64,000 nucleotides of DNA, taken from Pseudomonas sp. TH43 (GTDB taxonomy: Bacteria > Pseudomonadota > Gammaproteobacteria > Pseudomonadales > Pseudomonadaceae). The position numbers and the translations under genes were made by a program. The DNA is taken from NCBI RefSeq assembly GCF_016650635.1, contig NZ_JAEKFI010000004.1:1436001-1500000 (forward strand), given 5' to 3'. The notes under the pieces are model-generated. The model was given only the letters and a program-made list of their open reading frames with translations, searched no databases and was not told the DNA's origin. Within the stretch, counting starts at the first letter, position 1; the number at the start of each line of letters is the position of its first letter. Shown here in pieces: positions 26,230 through 35,243 of the stretch.

Positions 26230-26764
26230 ATTCAATCCTTTTCTCCGTCGGGCTTGGCGATTGCAGCTGTCTTTTGCTAACCCCATACGCCTCAATCAGC
26301 TCTTCCCGTGACCCCTTCGAACCAAACGAGCGCTGGGTATTGTCGAAGCTGTATTGCTCCAGTCGCCCGGCGGTCGAGTAATACCCGTGCCACTCCGGGC
26401 AGGCACCGCAACCGCCGTAGCCACCGATTGAAACAAGGCTGCCCTTGCTGCCTGTCACGCAATCCATTGCCACCACCACGTTGTTCAACATCTTCGTCTT
26501 CGCACCGTCGGAGGTACGTTGCAGAACTTTACCGATGTCACGCCGCAGCACTTTGCCGCCGATATTGATGGTCTGGTCGGAGCAGACCGCGATGAGGTGG
26601 GTTTCCGCGTCATCCACTGTCACCGACCGGCACGACGACACCAGCACCACTTCAACCCCGCCGCACTGCATTACGTCGCGCTGGGTGTAGGCATCCGCTG
26701 GCGCTGCAAATGCAGGCGCGCAGAGCAGCAACGCGAGGCTGCCCGCTAGATAAAACTGATTCAT
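26216..26764 (-). CDS. Small secreted protein (182 aa)
   Basis: ATG 26764 follows AGGGAA. The signal peptide is MNQFYLAGSLALLLCAPAFA with cleavage before APADA. The mature 160 residues contain six or more cysteines (QCGGVEV, SSCRSV, VAMDC, GGCGACPEW), indicating disulfides. No family is recognised. It overlaps the downstream gene by 14 bases, so the two are probably translated together. Confidence 0.6.
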   Translation of the reverse strand: MNQFYLAGSLALLLCAPAFAAPADAYTQRDVMQCGGVEVVLVSSCRSVTVDDAETHLIAVCSDQTINIGGKVLRRDIGKVLQRTSDGAKTKMLNNVVVAMDCVTGSKGSLVSIGGYGGCGACPEWHGYYSTAGRLEQYSFDNTQRSFGSKGSREELIEAYGVSKRQLQSPSPTEKRIEYGKP

Positions 26765-26783
26765 CGAGAATTCCCTTTCGCCG

Positions 26784-27155
26784 TTAACCGGCCTGTTTTT
26801 CCGTCAGGCATTTTGCGTAGCCATCGGCGAACCTGGCGTCAAAGGACAACGCCACCGGCTCGTCCAATTCGGCCGAGGTATTGAGCAATACGCGTGTCGC
26901 CGGGGTGTATTTGATCCAGCCGATGGTGCCGGTGCCGTCCGTGTCGAAAAACAATTGGGCGCGCACCATTTCTCCGTCGTCCTCATCAATCAGCAGATTG
27001 ACCTTGTCCTTGCCGACATACTGAAACGGGAAGTCGCTGCTCCTGACCAGTTCAGTGAGGTAGCCGTAGCAACTGCCTTCACTGGCACTCGCCGGCAGGG
27101 CGAAAGGCAAAAGCAGCAGCGCGCTCAGCACGCTCCGAATAAAAAAACGGATCAT
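26784..27155 (-). CDS. Small secreted protein (123 aa)
   Basis: Start at ATG 27155, with AAGGA 8 bases upstream; the frame could begin at an earlier TTG but that has no site. A signal peptide (IRSVLSALLLLPFALPASA) precedes a compact domain with two cysteines (SCYGYL and KCL near the end). VNLLIDEDDGEMVRAQLFFDTDGTG suggests a small beta-rich fold. Function unknown. Confidence 0.6.
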   Translation of the reverse strand: MIRFFIRSVLSALLLLPFALPASASEGSCYGYLTELVRSSDFPFQYVGKDKVNLLIDEDDGEMVRAQLFFDTDGTGTIGWIKYTPATRVLLNTSAELDEPVALSFDARFADGYAKCLTEKQAG

Positions 27156-27165
27156 CCCATCATCC

Positions 27166-27666
27166 TTATTCAAGCGGCGGCGATTCCGCGTCGGTCATCG
27201 TCAGCAGACGGAATTCGTTGTTCACAAATTCGTAGTAACGGTAGCGGTTAACGCTCTCCAGCGAATTGCCCTGAGCGTCTACTTCACCATCGAGGGAAAT
27301 CCCGGTGATGAAGATCAAGCGGCTGTCGGGTTGGTACGCCATGGCGAACGTGCTGCCGTCGTAGGCATTCGGCAGGCCCCCGACCACTTCTCCGGTTTGT
27401 GCATCGAGCACTTCGGCGCAGATGGCACCGCCGCCACAACCCAGTGGGTTGATGATGTAGTGGCCGGCGAAGTTGACCTTGCCTTTCAGGGCCTTCGCTC
27501 GCGCACTGTCAATCACCGGGTTGCTGTTTTCCTGCGGCACCAGCGCAGGGTGAGTGCCGGTGAAGACCGGGGTGACGGTGTAATCCTTGAAATCCGGGTC
27601 GGCGGCGAAAGCCATGGAAGAGACCGCCAGCAGCAAGCTGCCGAGTAGAACCAAAAATCCTTTCAC
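27166..27666 (-). CDS. Small secreted protein (166 aa)
   Basis: I start at GTG 27666 because GGAG lies about 7 bases upstream and a signal peptide begins right there (KGFLVLLGSLLLAVSSMAFAA). The mature part contains LKGKVNFAGHYIINPLGCGGGAICAEVLDAQTGEV, with a CGGGxxC disulfide loop, followed by repeated strand patterns (FAMAYQPDSRLIFITGI). Proteins of this type are common in gammaproteobacteria, without known function. Part of the same run of secreted proteins. Confidence 0.6.
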   Translation of the reverse strand: MKGFLVLLGSLLLAVSSMAFAADPDFKDYTVTPVFTGTHPALVPQENSNPVIDSARAKALKGKVNFAGHYIINPLGCGGGAICAEVLDAQTGEVVGGLPNAYDGSTFAMAYQPDSRLIFITGISLDGEVDAQGNSLESVNRYRYYEFVNNEFRLLTMTDAESPPLE

Positions 27667-27703
27667 GCTGTAACTCCATCTGTGCGACGTATCGTCGGGA
27701 TGC

Positions 27704-28423
27704 TCATTCGAAGGCGATGCTGCGCACCGCTGTCTTGATCTGTTTGAAGCCTGCGGCGCTGATCGACAACGGCGTGGCCGAGCCTGATTCGGCAGCACCG
27801 ATCAGCACCTGCTCACCTTGCATCAGGCAGAAGGCGATACGGCTGAATTGAGGTTGATGCGGTGGGTGGTAGCCGATGATGAACCCCGACGACTTCGCGC
27901 CCTGCAGTGACTCAAAGGCATAGGTCTGCGGATCACCCGCCAGCGCTGTTGGCCGCCAGCCGTTTTCGGTCAAGGTCGCCGGGCACTTGCGGTCATTGGC
28001 CTCGCGCAGCAGTTGCAGTTCGATCGTGTCATCCGCTGGCGGCAGCGTCGTCAGGGAGGAAAAGCTGCCGAGGTTTTCACACATCATCCCGAACCATGGC
28101 TGAGTCCGATTGGCCAACGTTTCGAAATTCCATTCATAGCCGCTGGATGTCGGCGCTTGCCACAAGTGCGGTGCGCTGGAGGGATCGGGCAGTTGTTGGG
28201 AGGCGATGAATATCAGATCGGGTGCGTTGAATTGCAGCCATTGGTCTTGCAGGAGCGGCATGGAAAACCGGCACGCTCCCATATCGACGCCAACGTCCGC
28301 CGGACCCTGAGCGACACGCGACTGGCCTGTCATATTGCCGACCATCACGGTCTCAGCGGCATGGCCGATTTGAGCAAGCATGAGCAAACACGCCAATAAT
28401 CCTTGGAAATATCGAGGCTTCAC
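27704..28423 (-). CDS. Secreted protein (239 aa), unknown
   Basis: Starts at GTG 28423, which overlaps the stop of the preceding fusion gene (GTGA), with AAGGA about 7 bases upstream. A signal peptide ends at IGHAAE. The mature protein contains scattered cysteines (MGACRF, MMCENL, RKCPA, AFCLMQGE) and a central Trp-rich stretch. No family is recognised. Translational coupling to the cytoplasmic fusion enzyme is unusual and may be accidental. Confidence 0.55.
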   Translation of the reverse strand: MKPRYFQGLLACLLMLAQIGHAAETVMVGNMTGQSRVAQGPADVGVDMGACRFSMPLLQDQWLQFNAPDLIFIASQQLPDPSSAPHLWQAPTSSGYEWNFETLANRTQPWFGMMCENLGSFSSLTTLPPADDTIELQLLREANDRKCPATLTENGWRPTALAGDPQTYAFESLQGAKSSGFIIGYHPPHQPQFSRIAFCLMQGEQVLIGAAESGSATPLSISAAGFKQIKTAVRSIAFE

Positions 28424-30870
28424 TGCGCATCCTTCGCATTGATCAATTGCAACTCACCATCCCGATACAACACCTCACACCCCACCCACGCGGGATCCAC
28501 CTGCGGCATCACCGCCGACGGCTTGCGCAATTCGCGCAGCAACGTCGAGCCATGCGACAGCCTCCCGCCCATCCGCGCAATCACCGCCCGCGCCGTTTGA
28601 TAATGCGCATGCCGCCCCGGATCGAGGGTGTCTTCGAGCAAAATGTCCTCGCCCAGAATGCCCTGCACCTGCCCCGGATAAATCATGAATCCGGTCGCTT
28701 GCTCGGCGCCTTCACGGCCGTCCTGCCAGAAGCTGCCATCACGCGTCCGCACGTCCGGGTGCGGTGCGAACCAATGCTCGCGATCCGCCAGCGGCATGGC
28801 GTGGTGCAGGCGAAAGAAGATGCGCATCAGGTTGTCGCGGTACCACTCGCGCACTTGCAGGTAGTAGCCGCGCAGGCCCGGCAGGCCGGTCGAATGCGCG
28901 ATGCGGATCAGGCTCGACCACTGCGGAAAGGCCTGCAACGGCAGCTCGCTCGGCGCCGGTCGCGGGGTCGCCGGATCGGTTTCCCAGGGCAGTCGATGCG
29001 GGCTGTTTTCAAGGTTGTCGTAAGCGGTCGGCGGGCGCCCCAGCCAATCGCCGCCACTGCTGGCCAGCGCCGTGGCGATGCACAGATTGCCTTGCACGAC
29101 GAACACGTAAAATCGGGTGAACCAGTCCGCCAGTTGCTGGCCGTCAGCGTTTTGGGCGACGAGTTCGGCCAGCTCTTTATCGAAGCGTTGCAAGCCGCGC
29201 TCAAGGCTCAGCAGATGCCCGCGAGCAATGCGTTGCATGCGCAGGAACAGCGGCAGCGAACGCAGTAACTTCAGCGGTTGCCACGGCAGGTGCGGGGTCG
29301 CGCCGCCGACTTCACCGGCGTAGTTGCTGGCGCTGATGCCCCAGTCGGCGAGCCGGGCGAGAAACAGGTCATTGTTGATATAGGACGCGCCGCCGAACAC
29401 TGCGGTGAACGGCTCACTGTCCTGCAACACCCGCGCATCCCAACGCGCCATGATCGCCGGGATACTCGCTGCCGCGCGGCGCTGGGCGTACTCCACCAGC
29501 ACGCTCGGTTGCGGTGGCAGAATCTCGGCGATGTTGGCGGCAGTCAGGTGGCGGCGCCAGCCGTAGTCGCTGATCGGCCGGTATTGCAGCAGCCACAGTT
29601 GCGCACCGTCCCAGGCCCATTCGACGTCGCCGGGCACGTAGTGGAAAACGCGCAGCACGTCTTGCAGAAACTGCCACAGCAGCGCTTCGGTCAAACCGTG
29701 CGTGGCGGTAAATGCACCGCTGCGCCAGGCCTCGCCAACCCGCGACAGAGTGGCGCGCGAAGGGCTGACGTGACCATCGGCCAACGACTCCAGATGACCT
29801 TCCACCCATTCCAGCTCTACCGACAGATGCCGGACAAACGCGATGCCGGAAACCTGCGGCGTGATAAAGCGCTGCACCACCACTTCCTCGACGCCTTCGG
29901 CGGTCAATTCGGCGATGCGCGTCGGCACGTTGGCGCGCGGCTCGCGCAGGTAAGTGGTGCTCAAACCGGCATTCGCCGAATCAGCCTGATCCTCGCCATA
30001 GCTGGAGGAGCGCACGGCCCAGGTCACGTCGGGTTGCGCGGCGAGAAACGCTGACAGACGCGGATCATCGCAATCGTTGAGGTTCAGCGCGGCCGGCACC
30101 GGTTGCCGGGCCAGTTCAGCGAGGCGCAAACGGCCGCCCTTGGTGTGCGCGACAAAACCACGCTCGCCGGACTCCAGCCACGCGGCAAATTCAGCCGGCG
30201 CGTCGATCCACGGGTAATGGCCCCAACCGGGTTTGAGGCTGATGGTCAGATCTGCGCGGGCGAGAATCGCCGACCATGCCGCCGCTTGCTCGATGCCCAA
30301 CACGTTGTCCTGATCGCCCCAGACCAGCTCGACCGGATCGGTGATCCACTCCAGCAACGGCAGCGCGGTGTCAGCGCGGACCAGGTCCCAATGCGGCACA
30401 AATGCCCGGCAACGCGCATAACCGGCGCCCATGCGTTGGTACTGAACGGGCGTCCAGGTCTGATTGGAAAACTTGCGCGCGAACAGCGTCGGTTTGTTCG
30501 ACAGCAGCCAGTGAATGGTCTTGCGGATTGGCAGCGGCGACATCAGCGCCGGCAACCGCCGTTGCCACAAAAAAGCACCGACCGGCGCCAGCAAAACGCT
30601 GCGCGAAAAATGCCCGGGCCGACGTTGCAGCGCATGCAGCACCAGCAACGCATTGACCCCGACCGCCATGATCGCGCTGCCCTGCTGCGTCATCGTCAGC
30701 AAGGTTTGCGCGTAATCCGCGAGATCCTCGCAGGGTGGTTGCGGGTTAGCGCCGAAACCGGGCAACTCCAGCGGCACCACGTCGTAGCGCTGAAAGTGCG
30801 GCAGCGCGTCGTCCCACCAATCGGCGGCGCCGCCGTTGCCGGCCAGCAGGTACATCAGGGGCTTGCTCAT
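28420..30870 (-). CDS. Alpha/beta-hydrolase-like plus PEP-synthase-like fusion protein
   Basis: The 816-residue cytoplasmic protein starts at ATG 30870 behind GAGG. Residues 1-235 have an alpha/beta-hydrolase pattern (LLAGNGGAADWW, LELPGFGANP, late GWGHYPW). The nucleophile elbow, however, reads VGVNALL, so the GxSxG serine is replaced. Residues 270-450 match the PPDK N-terminal, PEP/pyruvate-binding ATP-grasp domain (WAVRSSSYGEDQADSANAGLS ... VVVQRF ... WLLQYRPI). Residues 690-800 match the swivelling phosphohistidine domain (GGRLSHGSTLLRELRKPSAV), with the catalytic His in SH. The layout recalls rifampin phosphotransferases and PEP synthases. The substrate is unknown. Confidence 0.75.
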   Translation of the reverse strand: MSKPLMYLLAGNGGAADWWDDALPHFQRYDVVPLELPGFGANPQPPCEDLADYAQTLLTMTQQGSAIMAVGVNALLVLHALQRRPGHFSRSVLLAPVGAFLWQRRLPALMSPLPIRKTIHWLLSNKPTLFARKFSNQTWTPVQYQRMGAGYARCRAFVPHWDLVRADTALPLLEWITDPVELVWGDQDNVLGIEQAAAWSAILARADLTISLKPGWGHYPWIDAPAEFAAWLESGERGFVAHTKGGRLRLAELARQPVPAALNLNDCDDPRLSAFLAAQPDVTWAVRSSSYGEDQADSANAGLSTTYLREPRANVPTRIAELTAEGVEEVVVQRFITPQVSGIAFVRHLSVELEWVEGHLESLADGHVSPSRATLSRVGEAWRSGAFTATHGLTEALLWQFLQDVLRVFHYVPGDVEWAWDGAQLWLLQYRPISDYGWRRHLTAANIAEILPPQPSVLVEYAQRRAAASIPAIMARWDARVLQDSEPFTAVFGGASYINNDLFLARLADWGISASNYAGEVGGATPHLPWQPLKLLRSLPLFLRMQRIARGHLLSLERGLQRFDKELAELVAQNADGQQLADWFTRFYVFVVQGNLCIATALASSGGDWLGRPPTAYDNLENSPHRLPWETDPATPRPAPSELPLQAFPQWSSLIRIAHSTGLPGLRGYYLQVREWYRDNLMRIFFRLHHAMPLADREHWFAPHPDVRTRDGSFWQDGREGAEQATGFMIYPGQVQGILGEDILLEDTLDPGRHAHYQTARAVIARMGGRLSHGSTLLRELRKPSAVMPQVDPAWVGCEVLYRDGELQLINAKDAQ

Positions 30871-30879
30871 GGGCGATCC

Positions 30880-32274
30880 TCAGGCCAGATCGCGCAGAGC
30901 GGCGTCGAGGGTCGGATAACGGAACGTATACCCCGCCTCGCTCAAACGCTGCGGCACCACACGCTGACCGTCGAAGAACAGCTGCGCCATTTCCCCGGCC
31001 AACGCCCGCACTGGCGCAGCAGGAATATGGAACCACACCGGGCGCTTGAGGACCTTGCCGACATTCTCGGCGAACGCTGCCTGACTGACCGTTTCCGGCG
31101 CCACCATGTTGTAGGTGCCGCGCAAATTTTCATCGTGGAAGGATCGAGCGATCACCTGAATCACATCGTCGCGGTGCACCCAGCTCATGATCTGCTGACC
31201 ATCGCCCATGCGCCCGCCGAAGCCCAGGCGAAACGGAATCAGCAACGGCAACAGCGCACCGCCCGGACCGAACACCACACCGAGGCGCAGCACCACCTGA
31301 CGCACACCAAACTGCGTGGCCGGTTGCGCGGCGGCTTCCCAGCGCGCGCAGAGTTCGGCCATGAAACCGTCGCCCTTGCTCGCCTGTTCATCAAGGCTTT
31401 CGCTGGCATCGCGCACGCCGTAGAAACCGATGGCCGAGGCTTGAATCCACAGCGCCGGTTTTTGCCGAGCGTTTTTCAGCCAGGTCATCAGCGCTTCGGT
31501 AGTGTTGACCCGACTGGCGATCAGTTGCGCCTGGCGCTTGGGGCTCCAGCGAGGCCCGGCGACCGGCGCGCCGGCCAGGTTGATCACCACGTCGAAGGTC
31601 TCGTCGTGGCTGAGTTCGCTCAGGGATTGCACGCAGCGGACGCGGCCTTCGAACAGATTGGCTGCTTTCAATGGATCACGTGCCAGCACACTCACGGTGT
31701 GGCCGGTGTCGATTAATTGATTGACCACCGCCTCGCCGATAAACCCTGTGCCACCGGTGATCAGCACGCGCTTGTAGGCGCTGCCCGCAAACGGATTGGA
31801 CGTACTCTGAGGTTTTACTCGAGGGGATTTCCGGCAGTCATGGCGATACAGCCAGACCAGCGGCGGCAACAGCATCAGCAGCGCAAAACCGTCGAGCCAC
31901 AGGTGCGACCAGACCTGTTGTTGCGCTGACAGCCACATGTCCTGCGGCGCCCACAACAGGACACCAGCGATCAACCAGCCCCACACACTCGGCGCTTTCG
32001 AACGATTGCCGATGTGCACCAGCGCGAGCATGTACAGCGAATAGCTTTGCAGCGTCGCGCCGAACAGCGCGAGCCACCAGACCTGCTGTTCGTGGCCGGC
32101 CGCGGGCACCGCTTCAGCGCCCCAGAATGCGCGTTCGAGGGTGTGCAAATAGCCGTCGAGTAAACCGGAGTGACCGGCCCAGGTCAGGGTCAGACCGGCG
32201 AGAATGTGCACAATTGCGGCGGCGTATAGCCAGAGCACTAACGCGGGGCGAAGGGAGATCGAGGGGGCTGGCAT
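30880..32274 (-). CDS. TIGR01777-family epimerase with N-terminal membrane domain
   Basis: The 464-residue protein starts MPAPSISLRPALVLW; AGGA lies 7-10 bases upstream. Residues 10-150 hold about four membrane helices (DoxX-like region). Residues 165-464 are an SDR-type domain with nucleotide motif VLITGGTGFIGEAVV, then INLAGAPVAGPRW, QASAIGFYG and a DUF1731-like end (PVWFHIPAAPVRALAGEMAQLFFDGQRVVPQRL). This is the SulA/YfcH type of TIGR01777 protein; substrate unknown. It ends 9 bases before the hydrolase/PEP fusion, so the two may function together. Confidence 0.85.
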   Translation of the reverse strand: MPAPSISLRPALVLWLYAAAIVHILAGLTLTWAGHSGLLDGYLHTLERAFWGAEAVPAAGHEQQVWWLALFGATLQSYSLYMLALVHIGNRSKAPSVWGWLIAGVLLWAPQDMWLSAQQQVWSHLWLDGFALLMLLPPLVWLYRHDCRKSPRVKPQSTSNPFAGSAYKRVLITGGTGFIGEAVVNQLIDTGHTVSVLARDPLKAANLFEGRVRCVQSLSELSHDETFDVVINLAGAPVAGPRWSPKRQAQLIASRVNTTEALMTWLKNARQKPALWIQASAIGFYGVRDASESLDEQASKGDGFMAELCARWEAAAQPATQFGVRQVVLRLGVVFGPGGALLPLLIPFRLGFGGRMGDGQQIMSWVHRDDVIQVIARSFHDENLRGTYNMVAPETVSQAAFAENVGKVLKRPVWFHIPAAPVRALAGEMAQLFFDGQRVVPQRLSEAGYTFRYPTLDAALRDLA

Positions 32275-32412
32275 TCCGTGTCCTGAGCGCATTCCTTGGG
32301 GGTGGGGAGTTTAAAGGAAAATCGCGGTCGTCAGACGCTCAAAAACTAAACGTTTTACCGAACGGATTCAGACTTAACGCCTGCGAAAACGCATCAAACA
32401 TGACCTGGCATT

Positions 32413-33789
32413 TCAAATACAGTGACTGGCCTTGATCGATTCCGCGCCTTGCGATCCCAATCGTTTCACGCTGTCGATGCTCGACTGAATACCTTTGTCA
32501 GCCGCCATTTGATAACAGGCTAAGGCTCGGGACATATCCTTCGTTCCCAAATCGCCACTTTCGAAAGAAGAAGCCAAATAAATCATCGCCTCTGTGGAAC
32601 CCATGGAAACAGCACGAATAACCTGTTTTTCTGCCTCCGCGGGATGGAGGCAAGGACCGCTGTAGTCGGTGGAATTGCCTAAACAAAAAAACGTGGCATA
32701 GCCCAACGCACCACTCGGTATTTTCGAGGCTGCTTTGAACAATGCCTCAACTCTAGGGGTTTCCAACTGCGACGCCATTTGCGAAAGACTCAGGCTTGCT
32801 GCCGACAAGCTCGCCTGTGCATCACCCGACTCTGCAGCACATAAATAATTTTCCAGGGACGCTTCAATCAACTCCACCGTAAGCGGGTATTGCTCAAGAA
32901 ATCCCAATCCACCTAACGCTTCGGCACGTTGATAACAGAAGTTCTCGGCGCGACTCCTTCCAGAGGTTTCCGTTGCGACGAGATCCTTTTCGCTGATCGA
33001 CCAATCCTCAATTCCCTCCAGCACCCAACAGGCCTGCCGAGAGAAGTTAAAGATTTTCACATTGCTGTTTCCCGCTCGCTTATCCACCACGTTGACGTGA
33101 CTGTCGTCGACCTCTTCGATCTCGACTCCAGGTGTCTTGCCGGGTGTGATTGCAGCCATCAGTGGATAGGTGAAGGTAGCTCCACTGACACCCGAGGTCG
33201 AAGGCTCAAAAGTACTTCGATCCTTTCCCGCTACCGGTTTCAACACCAGCGACTTGACCGTCATCGCAGTGAGACGGCGTTGTGATTCGCTGTTGGCGGA
33301 AAACGCTGTCAGGAAAGGCGCGAACTCCTCCGAGGGGCAAGCGTCGCTGGTCGGTGCCGTCGAAGCGCTCTTATCGGATGCAAGCGCAGGGACAATCTTG
33401 TCTAGATACGCCGAGCGCTCGCGACTCATTCTGGCGATGCACAAGTTGCTGACCGCCACGTAAGCAGGCTTACCCACCTCGATCTCGAACGCCTCCAACG
33501 GACAGTTCGCATCGCGCAATTTCAACCACGCACGCTGCGACTCTTTAACCTTCGCCGCGTACTCCGCGCCCAACGCCGGATCTGTTCGATAGTCAGATTC
33601 AAGCCGCGCCATCAGCTGCTTGTAGCTAACGTTCAACTGCGCATCGGCAGCCTTCTTCGCCGCCTCAGAGCAGGGCACCATTTCCATGCTTGAGGTGACG
33701 TTGCTGCAGTCATCCTCCGCATAGGCTGCCGAAATGGGCAGTAGCAGAGCAGCCAACAGCGTTAAGACTAAGCGTTTCACTGTGTTCAT
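32413..33789 (-). CDS. LprI + CPSxxF module + Sel1-like repeat secreted protein
   Basis: This 458-residue protein joins three modules found separately elsewhere in the array. After a signal peptide (LVLTLLAALLLPISAAYAE), residues 27-125 are an LprI-type domain (paired Cys, ADAQLNVSYKQLMARL, ESQRAWLKLRDANC, ERSAYLDKI). Residues 145-265 are the CPSxxF module (CPSEEFAPFLTAFSANSESQRR ... CWVLEGIEDWSI). Residues 285-440 are alpha-helical Sel1-like repeats (AASLSLSQMASQL, ALACYQMAADKG). The start overlaps the upstream stop by 4 bases. Proposed periplasmic inhibitor of peptidoglycan hydrolases. Confidence 0.7.
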   Translation of the reverse strand: MNTVKRLVLTLLAALLLPISAAYAEDDCSNVTSSMEMVPCSEAAKKAADAQLNVSYKQLMARLESDYRTDPALGAEYAAKVKESQRAWLKLRDANCPLEAFEIEVGKPAYVAVSNLCIARMSRERSAYLDKIVPALASDKSASTAPTSDACPSEEFAPFLTAFSANSESQRRLTAMTVKSLVLKPVAGKDRSTFEPSTSGVSGATFTYPLMAAITPGKTPGVEIEEVDDSHVNVVDKRAGNSNVKIFNFSRQACWVLEGIEDWSISEKDLVATETSGRSRAENFCYQRAEALGGLGFLEQYPLTVELIEASLENYLCAAESGDAQASLSAASLSLSQMASQLETPRVEALFKAASKIPSGALGYATFFCLGNSTDYSGPCLHPAEAEKQVIRAVSMGSTEAMIYLASSFESGDLGTKDMSRALACYQMAADKGIQSSIDSVKRLGSQGAESIKASHCI

Positions 33790-34262
33790 CCTTGAGTCAT
33801 TCGGGTTTTGCGATTGGTGAATCGGGTGACGCATTGCTTCGGTCTGTTCATCTCCCAATAAGTGCTGAGCAAAACTTTACGTTTTTTGTCGACGCGCAGA
33901 TTGACGAAACCATCGCCGCAGTCCGGCTGCAACTCCTCGAACGTGCCGGTTTTGGCTTGGTAAACGAACACACGGTAGTAGTCGTAGGTGCCCATGCCGT
34001 CATCAAGCTGCCAGATCGCGAAATCCTGGGCGCCGTCGAAATTGAAATCGTCGAACTGCACGTGGAGTTCGTTTTCGGCTTCAAAATTGATTGTTCGCGA
34101 CTCGCTATGTGCATCGCTTTTAACCGCGATATTCAGCGTTGAGCCTTCGAGGGTTAGCGTTGCTTCGACGCCTTGGGTTGGACTGAATGTGGTGGTTTCG
34201 GCCAACGCCGGGATCGCCCACAGCAGGCCGAGCAGTGATACCGCTAGAGTTTTGAATTGCAT
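33786..34262 (-). CDS. XAC2610-like secreted FG-GAP/calcium-loop protein, putative lysozyme inhibitor
   Basis: The 158-residue protein has a signal peptide ending at PALAET. A beta-rich domain contains FDDFNFDGAQDFAIWQLDD, a DxNxDGxxD calcium-type loop typical of FG-GAP or XAC2610-related proteins. XAC2610 of Xanthomonas citri is the reported inhibitor of XAC2609, a GH19-type lysozyme. The large effector at 39290-42433 also ends in a GH19-like domain, which would fit. Family assignment rests on motif and size only; the protein is shorter than XAC2610. It overlaps the next gene by 4 bases (ATGA). Confidence 0.6.
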   Translation of the reverse strand: MQFKTLAVSLLGLLWAIPALAETTTFSPTQGVEATLTLEGSTLNIAVKSDAHSESRTINFEAENELHVQFDDFNFDGAQDFAIWQLDDGMGTYDYYRVFVYQAKTGTFEELQPDCGDGFVNLRVDKKRKVLLSTYWEMNRPKQCVTRFTNRKTRMTQG

Positions 34263-34272
34263 GTGCTTGCCC

Positions 34273-34698
34273 CTACTCCCACTTGCATCCGGACTCCTGG
34301 GAGGAGTCGATGTTGGGGTTACTCAAGAAGTGGTAAACCTTTCCGTTGGACTTTTTCGTGTACTTCATCGAGACGATCTGCGTCCCTTGAGTCACGAAAT
34401 CGTAGGTTCCCGCAACCTTGCCATTGACGACTTCAGACCACGTTGTGGCTCTCTGCCAAGGGGCGTCGGGACCGAGCATCTCCTCCTCGGAATCCGTCAA
34501 CACAATGGAGATGGGCTCGTTGGACTTGGCGTACTTGACGAAACCACCTGACCACTTGCTGGACGCGTCGTAAAAGGTACGGAACTCAAACTTTACCGGA
34601 CTGGATTCGGAGAGTTCGAAGCAAAAGGATTCGCGGGTGACTGCGCTGTGGGCCACTAGCGGAAAGAAGCTGGATAGCAGAAAAAGTACTTTTTTCAC
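34273..34698 (-). CDS. Small secreted protein, duplicate of 36226-36651
   Basis: About 141 residues. I start at GTG 34698: AAGGA lies 7 bases upstream of it, while an ATG two codons earlier is too close to the ribosome site, and the duplicate gene has ATG at the equivalent position. The signal peptide ends VAHSAVT. The mature domain (SFCFELSESSPVKFEFRTFYD, WSGGFVKYAKS, ISIVLTDSEEEMLGPDAPW) has two cysteines at its ends (FCFE and GCKWE). It is about three-quarters identical to its duplicate. Function unknown; recent duplication suggests selection for variants, as in immunity genes. Confidence 0.65.
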   Translation of the reverse strand: MKKVLFLLSSFFPLVAHSAVTRESFCFELSESSPVKFEFRTFYDASSKWSGGFVKYAKSNEPISIVLTDSEEEMLGPDAPWQRATTWSEVVNGKVAGTYDFVTQGTQIVSMKYTKKSNGKVYHFLSNPNIDSSQESGCKWE

Positions 34699-34733
34699 GT
34701 TCATTTCCTTATGAGAGATCGGGGCGTGCTGGC

Positions 34734-34882
34734 CTATTCCGATCCCTCTACACACTGACCATCCCGAAGATCAGGAGCCAGCGTTCGATTTCCAAACTGG
34801 TCCAAACTCGCAAGCGACTGACTCTCGCAATAAGCGTTTTTCGACATCGTAATACAACCCGACCTTATGGCTGGCTATCTCT
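34734..34882 (-). pseudogene. Frameshifted 3' fragment of the 36686-37213 gene
   Basis: The reverse strand matches the last 45 or so codons of the gene at 36686-37213, including its AAPDLQDG-type end and stop. One base is lost at the ENAYCES position (GAAAAACGCTTATTGCGAG), so the frame is broken, and there is no start. Homology stops at about 34882. It is a leftover of the duplication that also made the 34273 gene. Confidence 0.7.
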
Positions 34883-35243
34883 TACACAAAAAACTGAATA
34901 TTGCATATTGCAAGCAATGCGCTCTACTCATCCGGCCTATAGCTATCTTCAGCATTTAATCTTCCAGATACACAACAGCCTCAAGACCTTTCATAACAAC
35001 TGGTGTAGGACTTTTAACAACCTGCCGATCACCTGCACTGACAATTTTAGTTAGTGTTTTCCCCACTACACCGGCACGCTAAATTCTTTCATCGCCGGTC
35101 TTAGAGTACAAAACCAGAAAAGCCTTACTCCAAATCGGACTGAATATATTCCAACGAGGCTCCGGCCTATCCACAGGCAGAAAAATGGGGACAGACCAAG
35201 TTTTCGGATCATTAATAAAACGTGGCCTGCCCCCATTTCACCC
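34883..35243. other. Intergenic region with gene remnants and a hairpin
   Basis: No intact gene. On the minus strand, a short open stretch (35062 down to 34952) reads as TLTKIVSAGDRQVVKSPTP and ends in VVYLED. It could be a decayed coding remnant and has no convincing start. The right end (35183-35238) holds a hairpin described separately. Confidence 0.45.
35183..35238 (-). terminator. Hairpin after the 35244-36125 gene
   Basis: AAATGGGGACAGACCA pairs with TGGCCTGCCCCCATTT with two mismatches. On the minus strand the second arm ends CCCCATTTTTC, which suits a terminator right after the stop at 35244. The GGGGACAGACC sequence also occurs scattered in many Pseudomonas genomes, so this could be part of a dispersed repeat. 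Confidence 0.55.

Noticed and set aside
28447-29268. Plus-strand frames over the hydrolase/PEP fusion
   Set aside because: Shadows; the minus frame has conserved domain motifs throughout.
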